Part shown: positions 23,274 through 34,973 of the stretch, in pieces
Numbering within the stretch: position 1 is the first letter of the stretch
Layout of the letters: the number at the start of each line of letters is the position of its first letter
DNA from: Atrina japonica
Lineage: Eukaryota; Mollusca; Bivalvia; Pterioida; Pinnidae
Direction of reading: 5' to 3'
Length of the DNA: 64,000 nt
NCBI GenBank assembly: GCA_030159075.1
Contig: BROG01000139.1
Span: 604,001 to 668,000 of the forward strand
Made by a program: the position numbers and the translations under genes
The notes under the pieces: model-generated
Told to the model about the DNA's origin: nothing
What the model saw: only the letters and a program-made list of their open reading frames with translations
Databases searched by the model: none

Positions 23274-23445
23274 GAGTGGAACCTCACTATTAAAACCATC
23301 TGACTGACTTACTCAATTTGGTCTTATTAGCGACGGGGACTCTTATATGAAAGTCTGAACTTTCGAAATATTGATAGAGGTATTTTCAGGAGAATGTTTA
23401 TGGTTTTAAATGTCAGGTGCTCTCCCAAATGAGGTGGTCTTTAAG
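23274..23445 (+). mobile_element. Family G pogo-like MITE, divergent
   Basis: Starts GAGTGGAACCTCACTATTAA and contains TTGGTCTTATTAGCGACGGG. The right end (AATGAGGTGGTCTTTAAGTA) is degraded. Confidence 0.5.
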
Positions 23446-23457
23446 TACATAAATATA

Positions 23458-23641
23458 TACAGTAGAACCTTGCCTAAAAGATCACCTTGATTAGGAGACC
23501 ACCTCACATTTCAGACCACAAGTTTTCAGTCTGTTGATAAATATCTAATAAATACATAAGCTCACTTAGGAGATCACTTTTTGACTAAAAATGACTTTGA
23601 GTCGGTCAGTTAGATGGTCTTAATAGCCAGGTTCCACTGCA
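23458..23641 (+). mobile_element. Family G pogo-like MITE
   Basis: Left TACAGTAGAACCTTGCCTAA, right CTTAATAGCCAGGTTCCACT then GCA. The interior has GGAGACCACCTCACATTTCAG and GACTTTGAGTCGGTCAGTTA. The same unit gave rise to the array at 32336-32932. Confidence 0.78.
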
Positions 23642-25034
23642 CCCAGTTATTGATGTGCATCATGGCACAGACGGTATATATTAGCAATCCTGATCATCGA
23701 ATTTATTAGAGAGGATGTTATATCCAGTACTTACACAACCAACTGAGCATGAGATTGGCTTTATCAATAAAAACCTGTCCATACCATTGATACCTACCTG
23801 AGTGTAATCTTGATTACCTGAATTTACCTGCCAGGTATTTCCCCTCTTCACTTCACACCGTTAGAGGGGGCAAGTATTTTTTTTGATGATCACAGCCTAA
23901 TCGATGTCTCATGCAGATAATGCGCAACAGCTTTGGCAGTTGCCAAATCATCGAATGTTGAGTGGAACTATTTGGAATTCATGTGACCCCAGAAATTGTT
24001 ACACACTTTGATAGTTTTTTGAAGTGCCTACTATTGATCTCTACACGCTTTTTGAGAGCATTTTGTTTGATTTTTCACCAGAGATCAACTCGATATATTT
24101 GTATAACTAATTATTTTTATGGGCTCCGTGGTTTTAGTATTTACGTGTCAATTCTCGCGTTAGAGGTCTCCTTAACTTTAAATTTAATGATAGTTTTGTT
24201 GACTCTTGGAGTGTTAAAATATATATTTCATATGAGAGGGTATGTATTTCAATATTTTGTCATTCCTACCATAGCAGAAAAACCATGAGTCAGCTATCTT
24301 TGTTAATAAATTTGCTTATTCACTTAATCATCAAAGACAAGACTTATTCAAGTTTTGGCCTAGATAGAAAAAAAAAAAAGAATTGATTATCATTTCTCCG
24401 GTTTAAAAATCTGCGGTTTTTGTCAAGTGGAGACTAAATGCTTTATTGTAAAGAATTGATAAATAACGGAAATGTGATATTTCCTGGCAGTGAAATATCA
24501 GCCAAAATTTATTAATCATGCATAGTTGTATGCCATAGTAACATCTTTGATTTTTGACTCATAATAATGGAATATGGTTACAGACAACCCTCTGTGGGGT
24601 TGTTGATTAACTAATCACATTTCTTTTGTGACATTGAAATATCAGTTGCACAATTTGTATAAATTTGATAACTGTAAATAGTTCGCATACTTTGTATATA
24701 GATCTGTCTCTTTACTCCTAAGGACGGCTCTGATTGATTGATTAAAATGGCCCATTCCACAGAAAGCGTAGGTACATTTCACAAACAATGGGCAGAGATT
24801 GAAATTATTCTGACAATATACTTTTAGTGGAAAAAAAAAATCTTGGGATACCACGTCACAAAAATAAAGAGTGGTCACTGGGGTAAACAAATTAATCAGG
24901 TAACATTTTGTTCATTAAATGTCATCTTATTTCCATTTTTGACTTTGTGTAAAATATTAAAAGGTGGGTGTTGTTAAACCCCACGTGTTGAAAAGATAGA
25001 TCCACCACTATTGGAAATGCTGATAAGACAAATG
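23642..25034. other. No recognised feature
   Basis: AT-rich. The 108-codon frame at 23962-24288 shows no recognisable motif. No element copy or array seen. Confidence 0.4.
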
Positions 25035-25170
25035 TACAGTGGAACCTGTCCTGTGAGACCACCTGTCATAAAAGACCACCTGTCATGTAAGACCATATTC
25101 TGAAAACCACTTAGATGATTAATTCTTTATATACAGTGAAACCTGTCTTGAGAGGCCCTCAGTGCCTCAG
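25035..25170 (+). mobile_element. Family C pogo-like MITE, truncated, with a second left end
   Basis: TACAGTGGAACCTGTCCTGT at 25035 starts a C element that continues to its centre near 25120. A new left end TACAGTGAAACCTGTCTTG then starts at about 25132 and breaks off after GAGAGGCCCTC. This looks like one C element inserted into, or recombined with, another. Confidence 0.6.
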
Positions 25171-25291
25171 TTTAACCGGAAAATTTCGTTTTCATTTTAA
25201 ATTTGTCCTCTCTTCTTAGGGTGAAAATGGTGAAAATTATATGGGTGCGAAAATTTTCCAGGTATACAGCACATGTATTTGAAAATTTATA

Positions 25292-25474
25292 TACAGTAAT
25301 ACCTGTATATAGGGACTACCCAAGGGACCAGAGAATATTGACCTTTATGTGCAGGTGACCCTTATACACAGGTCCAATTTAGTTGAAGTATGCAGTCAAG
25401 GGACTTTTCAAAACTGGCCTTTATAGACAGGTGATCCTTATACAGAGGTGGCCACTATAGCAGGTTTTACTGTA
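25292..25474 (+). mobile_element. Family E pogo-like MITE, nearly intact
   Basis: TACAGTAATACCTGTATATA at the left and GCAGGTTTTACTGTA at the right, TA on both sides. Interior TTGACCTTTATGTGCAGGTG and GTATGCAGTCAAGGGACTTT are almost identical to the copy at 5857. Confidence 0.8.
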
Positions 25475-26250
25475 TATGCAAATTAAGGGCAATGGCCTAT
25501 GTGCACTTATAAATTGGAACATGGTTCTCATTTTAAAGCCCTCAAACAGATCAGATATTCTGTTTCTAAACCCGTGTAGAAATTCTCATTGTAACTGTAG
25601 TTATGCAAGTTTTGCTAAAATGTAGTGCTACAGTTATAGCTCTCTTTTTTATGAGATTTCCTAATTGTGAGGCATTTTTTTTTTTTTTCCTTCCTCACTG
25701 GCATGATGATGAATACAGAGACCGATTATAGTCTGACTTTTAGAATATACACAACGTGTGTTAATGACTCACCCATTCGCAATCTTGTACATGACGTTAT
25801 GATGTAGATCTTCAAGCAAGGAAGATAGAGAAACTGCAAAACACATCATCCCCAATCTTTTTACGTGCATCTCATTTTAGAAACCATTCTATTTAAAGCT
25901 GCCCTGTGCTATTTTAAGATAGTTCAGTTTATATATAGGACGTAACATTCATTAAATTTCAGCTTTCATCATATTTGATCTTTAAAGTGTTGAATAAAAA
26001 GTTGGGTTTTTTTTTGGTTTTTTTTTTTATCGGAAGATTCATTTTTATTGCAACATGGGATGATGGATAGATATCTACCCTCCAAAAAAAAACAAAACCG
26101 GAAGATGCGCTTGTTGACTTGAGACATCGGGCACTGTACATAAACAAATTTTGTTTTACCCTTGACATGAATGAGAATGTTCCAGAAATTTTTATATTGT
26201 TATTGTGATTTTGATTATTTTATAAAAAATATTTATGTAAGATTCTATGT

Positions 26251-26421
26251 ATTGTGCAACCTGTCTTGAGAGATCATCCCATCTGCCACTGAAATGTGGT
26301 CTCCTTTAAAGACAGGTGGTCTCTCAAAAGAGATTTCATTCAAACGATTTTTTAACCAAGTGATTTTCAGAGTTTGGTCACAGAAGACCGAGAGTGGTCT
26401 ATCAAAACAGTTTTCACTGTA
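26251..26421 (-). mobile_element. Family C pogo-like MITE
   Basis: GTGCAACCTGTCTTGAGAG at the left and AAACAGTTTTCACTGTA at the right. CTGCCACTGAAATGTGGTCT shows it is inverted relative to 18448. A TTAA lies in the ATTTTTTAACCAAGTGATTT segment at the position used by the nested B insertion. Confidence 0.72.
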
Positions 26422-27987
26422 CTTTTATTTCATAGTTTCCTGTAAATGTTAGAAGAGTTGTTGCCCATTTTATCTTTTATTTAACTCCGCTGATGTTAAG
26501 AATTTACTTAAATGTATGATAGGCATTTCGATACTTATTAAATGTACAAAATATTTATCAAAATGGATGAATTTTATTTGGAAGGCCAAGTTATGTTTCA
26601 TTTGACAAAATGAGAGATGGATCTTGAGTGGCATCTTTTAATTCAGATTTTAATAATATTTTATTTTATATTAGAACCTTAAGCATAATTTCGTCATTTC
26701 AAAAGTTTTATGCTTGTGTAAAGACATCGTTTACCAAAACATAAACAGTGATTGTAACACGTGTCGTTCATTCACTTCAATGGGCATCGTGGCCCATGGG
26801 CTAATCGTAAAGACTTGATGGTCATTGTACAAGTGCACTGTACACTTAATGATAGAGTACAAGGCAGACCTGACTGTTTTTATGACATCATTTCTGGTGA
26901 CACCATGTCTGAGGTAGCTTTTCTTTCAGGTATCAATGGCAGGGCATGTTACCGCCATTTTCTGCTCTGCTTTCATGCGACCATAGAAAATTGGAAACTC
27001 TTTTTAGTTGATTAAATATGGATAAAAAATAATCATGTAGTGGACGGAATTAAAGTACCGTATATTAGATACATTTTATGGTTGTAAGGAACTTTTATTA
27101 GTGACCATATGATGTGGTCACTCATCTGGGGATAAAAACGAAAATCTACTCGTCTCGCAATTTTGACACCTGAGAAGGGACAAAATTGGACATAAATCGT
27201 CAATTACATTCCACAGAGGAATCAACTTCTCCAGGTAGATAAAAATTTTCGTCACTTAGATCTTGACTTGTCTTGTTGCGTATAGAAGCACACAGCTACA
27301 GATGATAATCTAGGCGATTTAATAAAAGTACAGGTAAAATTCTAGGTATCCAAATATCTACCTGAAGGCATTCAACTCATTAGACTTCAAGCAGGTAAAT
27401 ATTAAAATATGTTGTGGTTTTTACTTTGAAAATGTATCTATGTTTACTTTGCTTGATAACCAAGGGAGGTAAATATTACATGGAATGCAATTTATGATAT
27501 AACGGTGTTAATGTTCCAACAATGTTTCGTAAAATTATGATGGTATATGTTACTATTTTTACCTTCACCTAGTAGGTAAAACCTTCATTGATCGTTTTCT
27601 GTAAATGACATATTTAGGTAGCTCGGTTATCTTGATAATCCGAAATCGTAACAAATTTAAATTCAGATTGATGTTACGAATTTCTTGTTTTGTTTGCAGT
27701 TGCTTTTATGACTTCAACTTTTTATCAAGGTGAAGGTCAGAGTCACCTTCAGTGCCAGTAGGGGATAGAACTTGCTTTCTGCCTAGAGTAACTGACTCCG
27801 ATTTGATTCAGTTTAGCCTGAAATATGACTATCTCTTTGAAAGGAAACACTTGGCAACGGAGCCACTTAAAAGATCCTAACAGTTATGTAAAAGTGTTCT
27901 TTCAAAGATTGGTGTGTAGAGGGTCTAAATTTTTATATTAATTTGTGTAGACTTATGTTATTGACATAATTTTGGTGAGTTAACAAT
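26422..27987. other. No recognised feature
   Basis: No array or family copy identified. The 84-codon frame at 26761-27015 has no recognisable motif. Confidence 0.4.
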
Positions 27988-28171
27988 ACAGTAAAACCTG
28001 CTTTAGCAAACACCTGTGTATAAAGACCACCTGGTCACAAAGACCATTTTTTGCTATCCCCAATAGTAGTGCCATTTGTGTACAAATCAACCTCTATTTA
28101 AAGACCATCTCCCTTTAAAGACCGGTTTTCTTTTCTCCTTAAGGAGATTGTTATATACAAGTTTCACTGTA
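27988..28171 (+). mobile_element. Family D pogo-like MITE, intact
   Basis: TACAGTAAAACCTGCTTTAG at the left and ATATACAAGTTTCACTGTA at the right. GTGTACAAATCAACCTCTAT and AAAGACCGGTTTTC also occur in the copy at 20181. TA-bounded and non-coding. Confidence 0.8.
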
Positions 28172-28478
28172 TTTGCATCAAATTGGAACAATACGTGTAC
28201 GGTATAACTAATTGAAAAGCCTATTATTGGACATTTTTCACGAGTTTTTATAAAGTTTGTATAGGGATCCTGTTTGACTTAGCAGTCACTTGCATATTGT
28301 GTTTACATCAGAGAATTACTGCACATCAATACAGTATTTATTTCATAACTGAAAATCTAATTTTACTGGTATTTCATGATAGACATAGATGATTTCTTGT
28401 TCAGTGATATTTTTAGTTGCATTAAAAGGGTTTAGTGTTTATCAGACAATTTGAAAAAAAGTTGCCATCCCTGACAGC

Positions 28479-28850
28479 TAGAGCTGTTATCATATCTTGT
28501 CGTCACGATAAATCACAAAACTAAAAACCTAACAACGGTATCGTGAAAATATTCGCAATATCGCTGACTCCAGTAGAAAAGAAAGTTTTTATATTTATCA
28601 TGTACATGAGCTACCGCAAACAATCACAAACATTGATGTGAAACTCTTCAAAAATATATTTTTTTACGTTCGCTATGTATCCGTCCTACCGAGGGCATAT
28701 TTGGCATAAAATAAACAACAACAAAAATCACTGCTTATGTGGCATAGTTAGCAAGAATACTACTGAATTTTAATTCTGTGAAATATTGCAGTGATATCGG
28801 CAAAATTTGCTGATATTGTGATGATAATCTCAATCACGATAACAGCTCTA
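28479..28850. mobile_element. Non-autonomous hAT element with perfect 8-bp target duplication
   Basis: CTGACAGC occurs exactly at 28471-28478 and 28851-28858. Between them the element starts TAGAGCTGTTATCATAT and its complement starts TAGAGCTGTTATCGTGA, giving 13-bp perfect terminal inverted repeats with further subterminal GATATCG/CGATAT similarity. An 8-bp duplication and a YAGNG-type terminus are diagnostic of the hAT superfamily. At 372 bp with no open frame it is a MITE. Confidence 0.88.
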
Positions 28851-29519
28851 CTGACAGCTTATATTGCTTTATGTTTATCAAATTTTGAAGAAACACAGAA
28901 ATGCTTTTCCATGCGATAGGGCCTAATTGATCATGCTTGTTTATTTTTTCCTCTGCACATTTTGTGTACGATATTTTCGGTCATTTTTTTTTAAGTATAA
29001 GAGTTGTTTGCTAGATGTTCCTTAAAATATTTGCATCATTATTACGGTATCCTGAGAATCATCTAGGACGGTGTGGTTGCCAAAGTATTCTAGAGAAGGT
29101 ATTATAGGAATTGTTCTGAGTGATTTGTTTCCAACAGCTATTGTGAAGTTAATGGAGAGGATGTGTGTGTTTTTTAACGTTTGGATATATGTATTCATGC
29201 CATGAGTTTATGAACAAACATCATTTTCCCATTACTTTCTATGTAAAATCAATCTTTTTGAAATAGCTTCCATTGGCTTCATTTTTAAGTCTATTTTCTT
29301 AAAAATTTTCACAATTATATTTAAATACATACAGATTGACCTCCTAATGTTTTTATTTGAACCTGGTTGTTGATTAGGAAGTTACATGCATTTATTCTTG
29401 CTTGGTGAATTCCCTTCTTTGTTCTTAGTAAATCACTCCAATAAAAAACTTGTCAAGAAAATTTATTTTCCCCTTAAATGACCAAGAGATGTACATTTGT
29501 AAAAGTGAGGTTGCTTTAT

Positions 29520-30108
29520 TGTCTATAAGACTGTGAGTCACTTTGATGTCTGTGAGACTATAGGTCACTTTAATGTCTGTGAGACAGTGGGTCGCTTTAA
29601 TGTCTGTGAGACTGTCGGTCACTTTAATGTCTGAGACTGTGAGTCACTTTGATGTCTGTGAGAATGTGGGTCACTTTGATGTCTGAGATTGTGGGTCACT
29701 TTGATGTCTGTGAGACTGTGGGTCACTTTAATGTCTGAGACTGAGTCACTATGATGTCTGCAAGAATGTGGGTCACTTTGATGTCTGAGATTGTGGGTCA
29801 CTTTGATGTCTGTAAGACTGTGGGTCACTTTGATGTCTGTTAGACTTTGGATCACTTTAATGTCTGTGAGACTCTGGGTAACTTTAATGTCTGTGAGACT
29901 GTGGGTCATTTTGATATCTGTGAGCCTGGGTCACTTTAATATCTGAGACTGTGGATCACTTTAATGTCTGAGACTGTGGGTGACTCTGATGTCTGTGAGA
30001 CTGGGTCATCTTAGTGTCTGTGAGACTGTGGGTGACTTTGATGTCTATGAGACTGTGGGTCACTTTGATGTCTATGAGACTGTGGATCACTTTGATGTCT
30101 TTCAGTCT
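29520..30108 (-). repeat. 27-bp minisatellite, roughly 20 copies
   Basis: Unit TCACTTTGATGTCTGTGAGA then CTGTGGG, with recurrent shorter variants that lose GTGA or similar. Its complement reads in frame as LTDIKVTHS, a nine-residue repeat, over two long stretches because 27 is divisible by three. Frame breaks at the short variants, the absence of flanking coding sequence and single-base variation throughout argue against a protein. Confidence 0.93.
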
Positions 30109-31055
30109 TGATATACATTCTTGTTTCGTTTTTTGTACATGTATAATGTACATGTATGTCATAAGCTCCCTAACTAATTTGCGTCATACTTGTATACAAC
30201 CAAATCAAGTTTGCAGCTGTAAATGCATATAGATGTATGAAAAATTCTGTTGCACAGAAATATGTAGTACATACATACATGTAGTATATACAGCTAAACA
30301 GAAAAAAAATGAACTAAAAATTTTCCAAGAAAAAAAAAGCCCCAAAAAACGATGGCTTATTTATGTAGGGAAACAACTTTGACAACCGCCATAAGTTCCA
30401 TCTTGAAAAGATTACTGGATATACATGTATATACTCCAAAACTTTATATTGGCACATCCAATTAAAAATGATAGGAATATATCGGGCAAGCCTAAATCTA
30501 GAGCTCGTATTATATACGCATGATATTTATAGACATGTGTACACATGTGTACACAGACATTCGGTGTAGTAGACACACAACACATATGTTTCCGATAATG
30601 ACCTATGTTTACTGTCAATGTCGAACATTATCTTGCATTCTTTGCTGGGAGCACCGCAACAGATACATGCTTGTTTCATAACTCTCGATAGTGTTTGTTC
30701 ACACTGGATATCTTTGTGTTACAGTTTTGAATGTAGTCCAATATTTACCATCATGCTCGATGACTTGTACGATTTGAAATTTATGCGATTCTGCAGCATG
30801 TATTTCATAGACAATCATACATGTTCGTCGTGTTCACCAATGTTACGTACAATTGTTGAATGCCAAAAGTGACAAAAACTAATTTTTACATGTAGTTAAC
30901 TATCTAACTAAACAATCACATGTGGTTCACATTCCCCAAAATTGTTTTATTGCTTCTAATATCCCTACTTTGATTGTTTTCTGCCTTGAGGTTGAGCTTC
31001 TGAGGGTAATAATGAAGTATATATGAAGTATATTCTGTATCATTTAGCTGTAACT
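30109..31055. other. No recognised feature
   Basis: Contains ACATGTGTACACATGTGTAC, a near palindrome, at 30533-30552, and TACATGTA motifs near 30136-30156. No gene or element copy seen. Confidence 0.4.
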
Positions 31056-31235
31056 GAAATATACTCTCACCACAAACACATTTACCATACACTCACATTC
31101 TCACCACACACACATTTACCATACACTCATATTCTCACCACACACATACAAACATTTACCATATATTCAGATTCTCACCACACACACTCATCTATCATAT
31201 AAATACTTACTTTCACTATACACTAACCACACACA

Positions 31236-31276
<41 letters not shown>

Positions 31277-31660
31277 TTACCCTCACCATACACATGCCCT
31301 TACACACACATATCCTTACCACACACCCTATATATCCTCACCACACATCCTATATATCCGCACCACAGAGACATACCCTAAACACACACACACACACACA
31401 CACACCCTCACCACACACACATCCTTATCACAAACACACCATTACCACACATACATGCCCTCATCACACATATCCACTCCTCCCAAACACACACATACCC
31501 TCAACATACACACCCTCAGCACACATGCATATACCCTCATAACACACACACACATATATCTCACCACAGAGACATACCCTCAGCACACACACACACACAC
31601 ACATCATCATACTTTAACCACACACATCCTAATACTCTTACCACACACACACATACTTTA
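31056..31660. repeat. CA-rich cryptic repeat region
   Basis: Interrupted (CA)n with recurring CTCACCACACACAC and ACATACCCTCA words of variable spacing. Pure CA runs lie near 31229-31275 and 31383-31404. Open frames rich in His and Thr arise from composition. Confidence 0.85.
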
Positions 31661-31806
31661 ACCACAAACATACTCAAACCACACAAACATACTCAAACCA
31701 CACAAACATACTTAAACAACACAAACATACTCAAACCACACAAACATACTCAAACCACACAGACATACTCAAACCACACAGACATACTCAAACCACACAA
31801 ACATAC
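31661..31806. repeat. 19-bp tandem repeat
   Basis: Seven or more copies of ACACAAACATACTCAAACC, with small variants (CACAGACATACTCAAACCA). It grew out of the neighbouring CA-rich region. Confidence 0.9.
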
Positions 31807-32249
31807 ACATTCATGTGACTCAGAAGGACAAGTTTCTAAAATTTAGAACAATGAATTAACAAATAATCTGTTTGTATGTTATTAGCTGTATTTGTGTTGA
31901 CTAGTAACTTCTTCAGACAAGTTCATTTCTAAGTTCTGGGGGTGCTCAGGTTATAATAACTTGCACTGCGAGTAGTGCAATGAACTGGGCATAAGCTGTA
32001 GTACGTGCAATATGGATATATACTTAAGCATATTAAAAATTGGCAAACTGACAGCGCGATTATCTCTTGAGAGATGGAAAGTCAGGAATGATTCTGAAGT
32101 GTAAGAAAAATGTTCGTAAATAAATAAAAAAAATTCCTTTGCAAAACAATGTAGTGTCTTGCCGTAATCGCATGAAAAATCTTTTACATAAAAGTGAAAA
32201 GGAGATATTGGGATTTTCATGATGTGGTTCAAAATAAAGGCAAAACACA
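31807..32249. other. No recognised feature
   Basis: AT-rich. The overlapping short minus-strand frames show no recognisable domain. Confidence 0.4.
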
Positions 32250-32437
32250 TACAGTGGGAGTATGCCTAATGTCCACCTCACTTAGGAGACCACCTAGAAC
32301 TTCAGACCATAGATTTCCAGTCTCTGGTTAAATGATTGAATAAGTACAGAACCTTTCTTTTAAAGAGAACACCTCACTAATAAGACCATTCTGAGTCAGT
32401 CAGAAAGGTGGTCTTAATAGCGAAGTTCCACTGTATT
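32250..32437 (+). mobile_element. Family G pogo-like MITE, founder of the adjacent array
   Basis: TACAGTGGGAGTATGCCTAA at the left, then CACTTAGGAGACCACCT, and a right end CTTAATAGCGAAGTTCCACT then GTA. Its right half, from the internal AAGTACAGAACCT at 32342, is the unit that is tandemly repeated downstream. Confidence 0.75.
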
Positions 32438-32932
32438 TAACAAGTACAGAACCTCACTTTAGAGACCAGTTCCCTCACTAATAAGACCACTTTGAGTCAG
32501 TGAGAAAGGTGGTCTTAATAGCAAGGTTCCACTGTTGAATAAGTACAGAACCTCACTTTAGAGACCATCTTATTAATGAGAAAGGTGGTCTTCTGAGTCA
32601 GTCAGAAAGGTGGTCTTAATAGCAAGGTTCCACTGTATTTAACAAGTACAGAACCTCACTTAAGAGACCACCTTATTAATGAGACCACTTTCAGTCAGAA
32701 AGGTGGTCTTAATAGCAAGGTTCCACTGTATTAAATAAGTACAGAACCTCCATTTAAAGACCACCTTATTAATGAGACCACTTTGAGTCAGTCAGAAAGG
32801 TGGTCTTAATAGCAAGGTTCCACTGTATTTAACAAGTACAGAACCTCACTTTAGAGACCATCTTATTGATGAGACCACTTTGAATCAGTCAGAAAATTGG
32901 TCTTAATAGAGAGGTTCCACTGTATATACACT
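32336..32932 (+). repeat. About 98-bp tandem array built from the right half of a G element
   Basis: AAGTACAGAACCT recurs at 32342, 32442, 32541, 32644, 32737 and 32834, spacing 93-103 bp. Each unit ends CTTAATAGCAAGGTTCCACT then GTATT, so every unit carries a MITE terminus. Six copies with small indels. This is a transposon-derived satellite in an early state. Confidence 0.88.
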
Positions 32933-32954
32933 TTATGTGTATATTGAATATATG

Positions 32955-33040
32955 TACAGTAAAACCTCACTAATACGACCACCTCACTGACTGACTCAAT
33001 GTGATTTGAATGGCAAGATAGTCTGTTAAATGGCAGGGGG
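32955..33040 (+). mobile_element. Family G left-end fragment
   Basis: TACAGTAAAACCTCACTAAT followed by CCACCTCACTGACTGACTCA, similar to the start of the copy at 23274. The remainder is not recognisable. Confidence 0.5.
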
Positions 33041-33095
33041 TTGGGAGGTGCTGGACTTATGTAATATCTATAAAAAAAAAATTCATGAGACTGAA

Positions 33096-33277
33096 TACAT
33101 TGGAACCTCGCCTAAAGACCACCTCACTTAGGAGACCACCTCGCATTTCAGACCATAAATTTCCAGTCTCGCAGTAAATATGTAACAAGTATAGAATTGA
33201 CTTGAGGAACCACATCACTAATCAGACCCATTTGAGACTGTCAGTTAGGTCATCTTAATTGTGAGGTTTCACTGTAT
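33096..33277 (+). mobile_element. Family G pogo-like MITE
   Basis: TACATTGGAACCTCGCCTAA at the left and GTGAGGTTTCACTGTA at the right, with GGAGACCACCTCGCATTTCAG inside. Full length, like 23458, and close to the array it resembles. Confidence 0.75.
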
Positions 33278-33383
33278 TTAAGGTCTTAAAAGGAAGGGGG
33301 GTAACTTAAGTTTAGCTTAATTAGCTTAGGTTTCAGTGGGGCTCAAATCTGAATTTAGTAGAGGTGATATGTCTACATGGTTT

Positions 33384-33422
33384 AAAGTGCGATGCTCTAA
33401 CCACTTGGCCACAGAGGTGCAT
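33384..33422 (-). mobile_element. SINE S1 head fragment, inverted
   Basis: The complement reads CACCTCTGTGGCCAAGTGG then TTAGAGCATCGCACTTTA, the tRNA-like A-box region of S1. No SINE body is attached. Confidence 0.6.
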
Positions 33423-33904
33423 ATCTACATAATCTTTTATCTTTACGCACACACGGAATCAAAGTGTTTGGCAATTTGTCATGAAAGTGATTTACGAGTG
33501 TTGATGAAGCTTCAAGATGATTTTGCCGATTTTTGTAACATAACAATTTTAAATATTTTACAGTACCTTCTACTTTGTTATGAGCCAAAAATACACAATC
33601 TTAAGTTGTGTTTCTATAAATAACAAGATCGTAAATTTCATAGACATGTAGCAGATATGTTGCCATGGTGACAATCATATAACATTTTCAACACCTAATA
33701 ATCTTTAGGCCCACTTTTCAGTGGATTGGGACGTATTAATGAACCTTTAATTTCATGTCAATTTCAGCAATTTTGAAGTGACCCTTGTTGCTAAATATTT
33801 TTTCAATTTTGATGCAGAAGCACAGTTTTCCATCTTTACAAAAAAGGGACATAGTATTTTACACAAAATTTTACATCAAATTTTTAATTTTAATTCAAGA
33901 TACC

Positions 33905-34005
33905 ATTTGTAATGTGTCTCTGCAGGGAATCGAGCCTACATGTATGACCCCTGGTTTATGATACTTTTGTTTTACCAATTGAGTTAAAAGGGAAAACCCT
34001 ACTAT
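33905..34005 (-). other. tRNA-like fragment, probably a SINE head
   Basis: On the minus strand, AACTCAATTGGTAAAACA is A-arm-like and GGCTCGATTCCCTG is B-box-like, about 55 bases apart. The acceptor stem does not close, so it is unlikely to be a working tRNA gene. Confidence 0.35.
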
Positions 34006-34224
34006 CTAACTTAGGCTAGTAGGAGCTATTTATGACCCTCGTTACATCAGTGACCTTGACATGACTTTATTGCTGGTTCTGACATAGCAGACGACATATG
34101 TAAATTTGAGATTTTCTGATGCTGTTGTTCTAATGGCACTAATAATGCCACTCATCATCAAAGGTCAAGGTCACTCTTATACTTTTTGTCGATATTTATT
34201 CCTTTAGTTAACGGAGAAATAAGT

Positions 34225-34520
34225 CCTATGTCAGCGAAATGTAGTGGTTAAAGGTGTAGTAGCATGTTTTACTGCCAGCATGGTCATGGCCTGGAGGTTT
34301 GAACCTTGAAGTCTCTCACCGCTGGTCAGCGTGGGTTTGAGCCCGGCTGGAACCTAAACTGATTTGTGAGGATGTTTTCCGGTTCAATTGCGGAAGGCCA
34401 GTGGTTTCAACCTGGGTTCATTGTAACCAGGTTCTCCCCATCACCATTAAAAAACTGGCCTGCACCACATAAATGACCGAAAAATTATTGAGTGTGGCGT
34501 AAAACGCCAGTAAAGCAAAC
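34225..34520 (+). mobile_element. tRNA-derived SINE, family S1, with an altered head
   Basis: The body and tail (TTGCGGAAGGCCAGTGG, CATTGTAACCAGGTTCTCCC, CCGAAAAATTATTGAGTGTG then GCGTAAAAC) are S1. B-box region GGGTTTGAGCCC is present. The A-box end (GTAGTGGTTAAAGGTGTAG) differs from other copies, suggesting a different head or strong decay. Confidence 0.72.
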
Positions 34521-34803
34521 AAGCAAAACAATGGTAGCATGGATTAGTAATGGTCAAGCAACCAAAATAGACCAGCTCTTTTGTATTTGGTTGTGGTCAG
34601 CCAAGCCATCAGGCAAACCTTCAACATAGATAAGTGTTATCGTCCACCTAACAAAACAAAGCTGGCATTCTTATCTCCAGAGGAGTACCACCAAGAATCC
34701 CCAAAATGGGAATAGTAGTATCTATCACCGATTACGATGATGTGGGATGTAGTAAATCTCAACCACTAGTCCAGAATGAGGCTTGGCAAGATATACATTG
34801 TTA

Positions 34804-34973
34804 GTATAGTCAAAATTTTCTATAAAGGGCACTCAAGGTGAACAGGCAAAAGTGTCCATTATAGACAAGTGGCCTTTATAAAGAGGTCTTCATTATACAA
34901 ACGTTAACAAAGGTCATTTTTGAATGATCTTTATACAGAGGTGGCCCTTAATGGAAGATTGACTATTAGAAAA
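34804..34973 (+). mobile_element. Divergent family E-like MITE
   Basis: TATAGTCAAAATTTTCTATA at the left and TTATACAGAGGTGGCCCTTA near the right, resembling the copy split at 59809. The ends are poorly conserved. Confidence 0.45.

Noticed and set aside
29520..30108. Regular spaced repeats considered as a CRISPR array
   Set aside because: The repeats are contiguous, with no unique spacers, and the window is eukaryotic. The same holds for 62756-63418 and 3211-3915.
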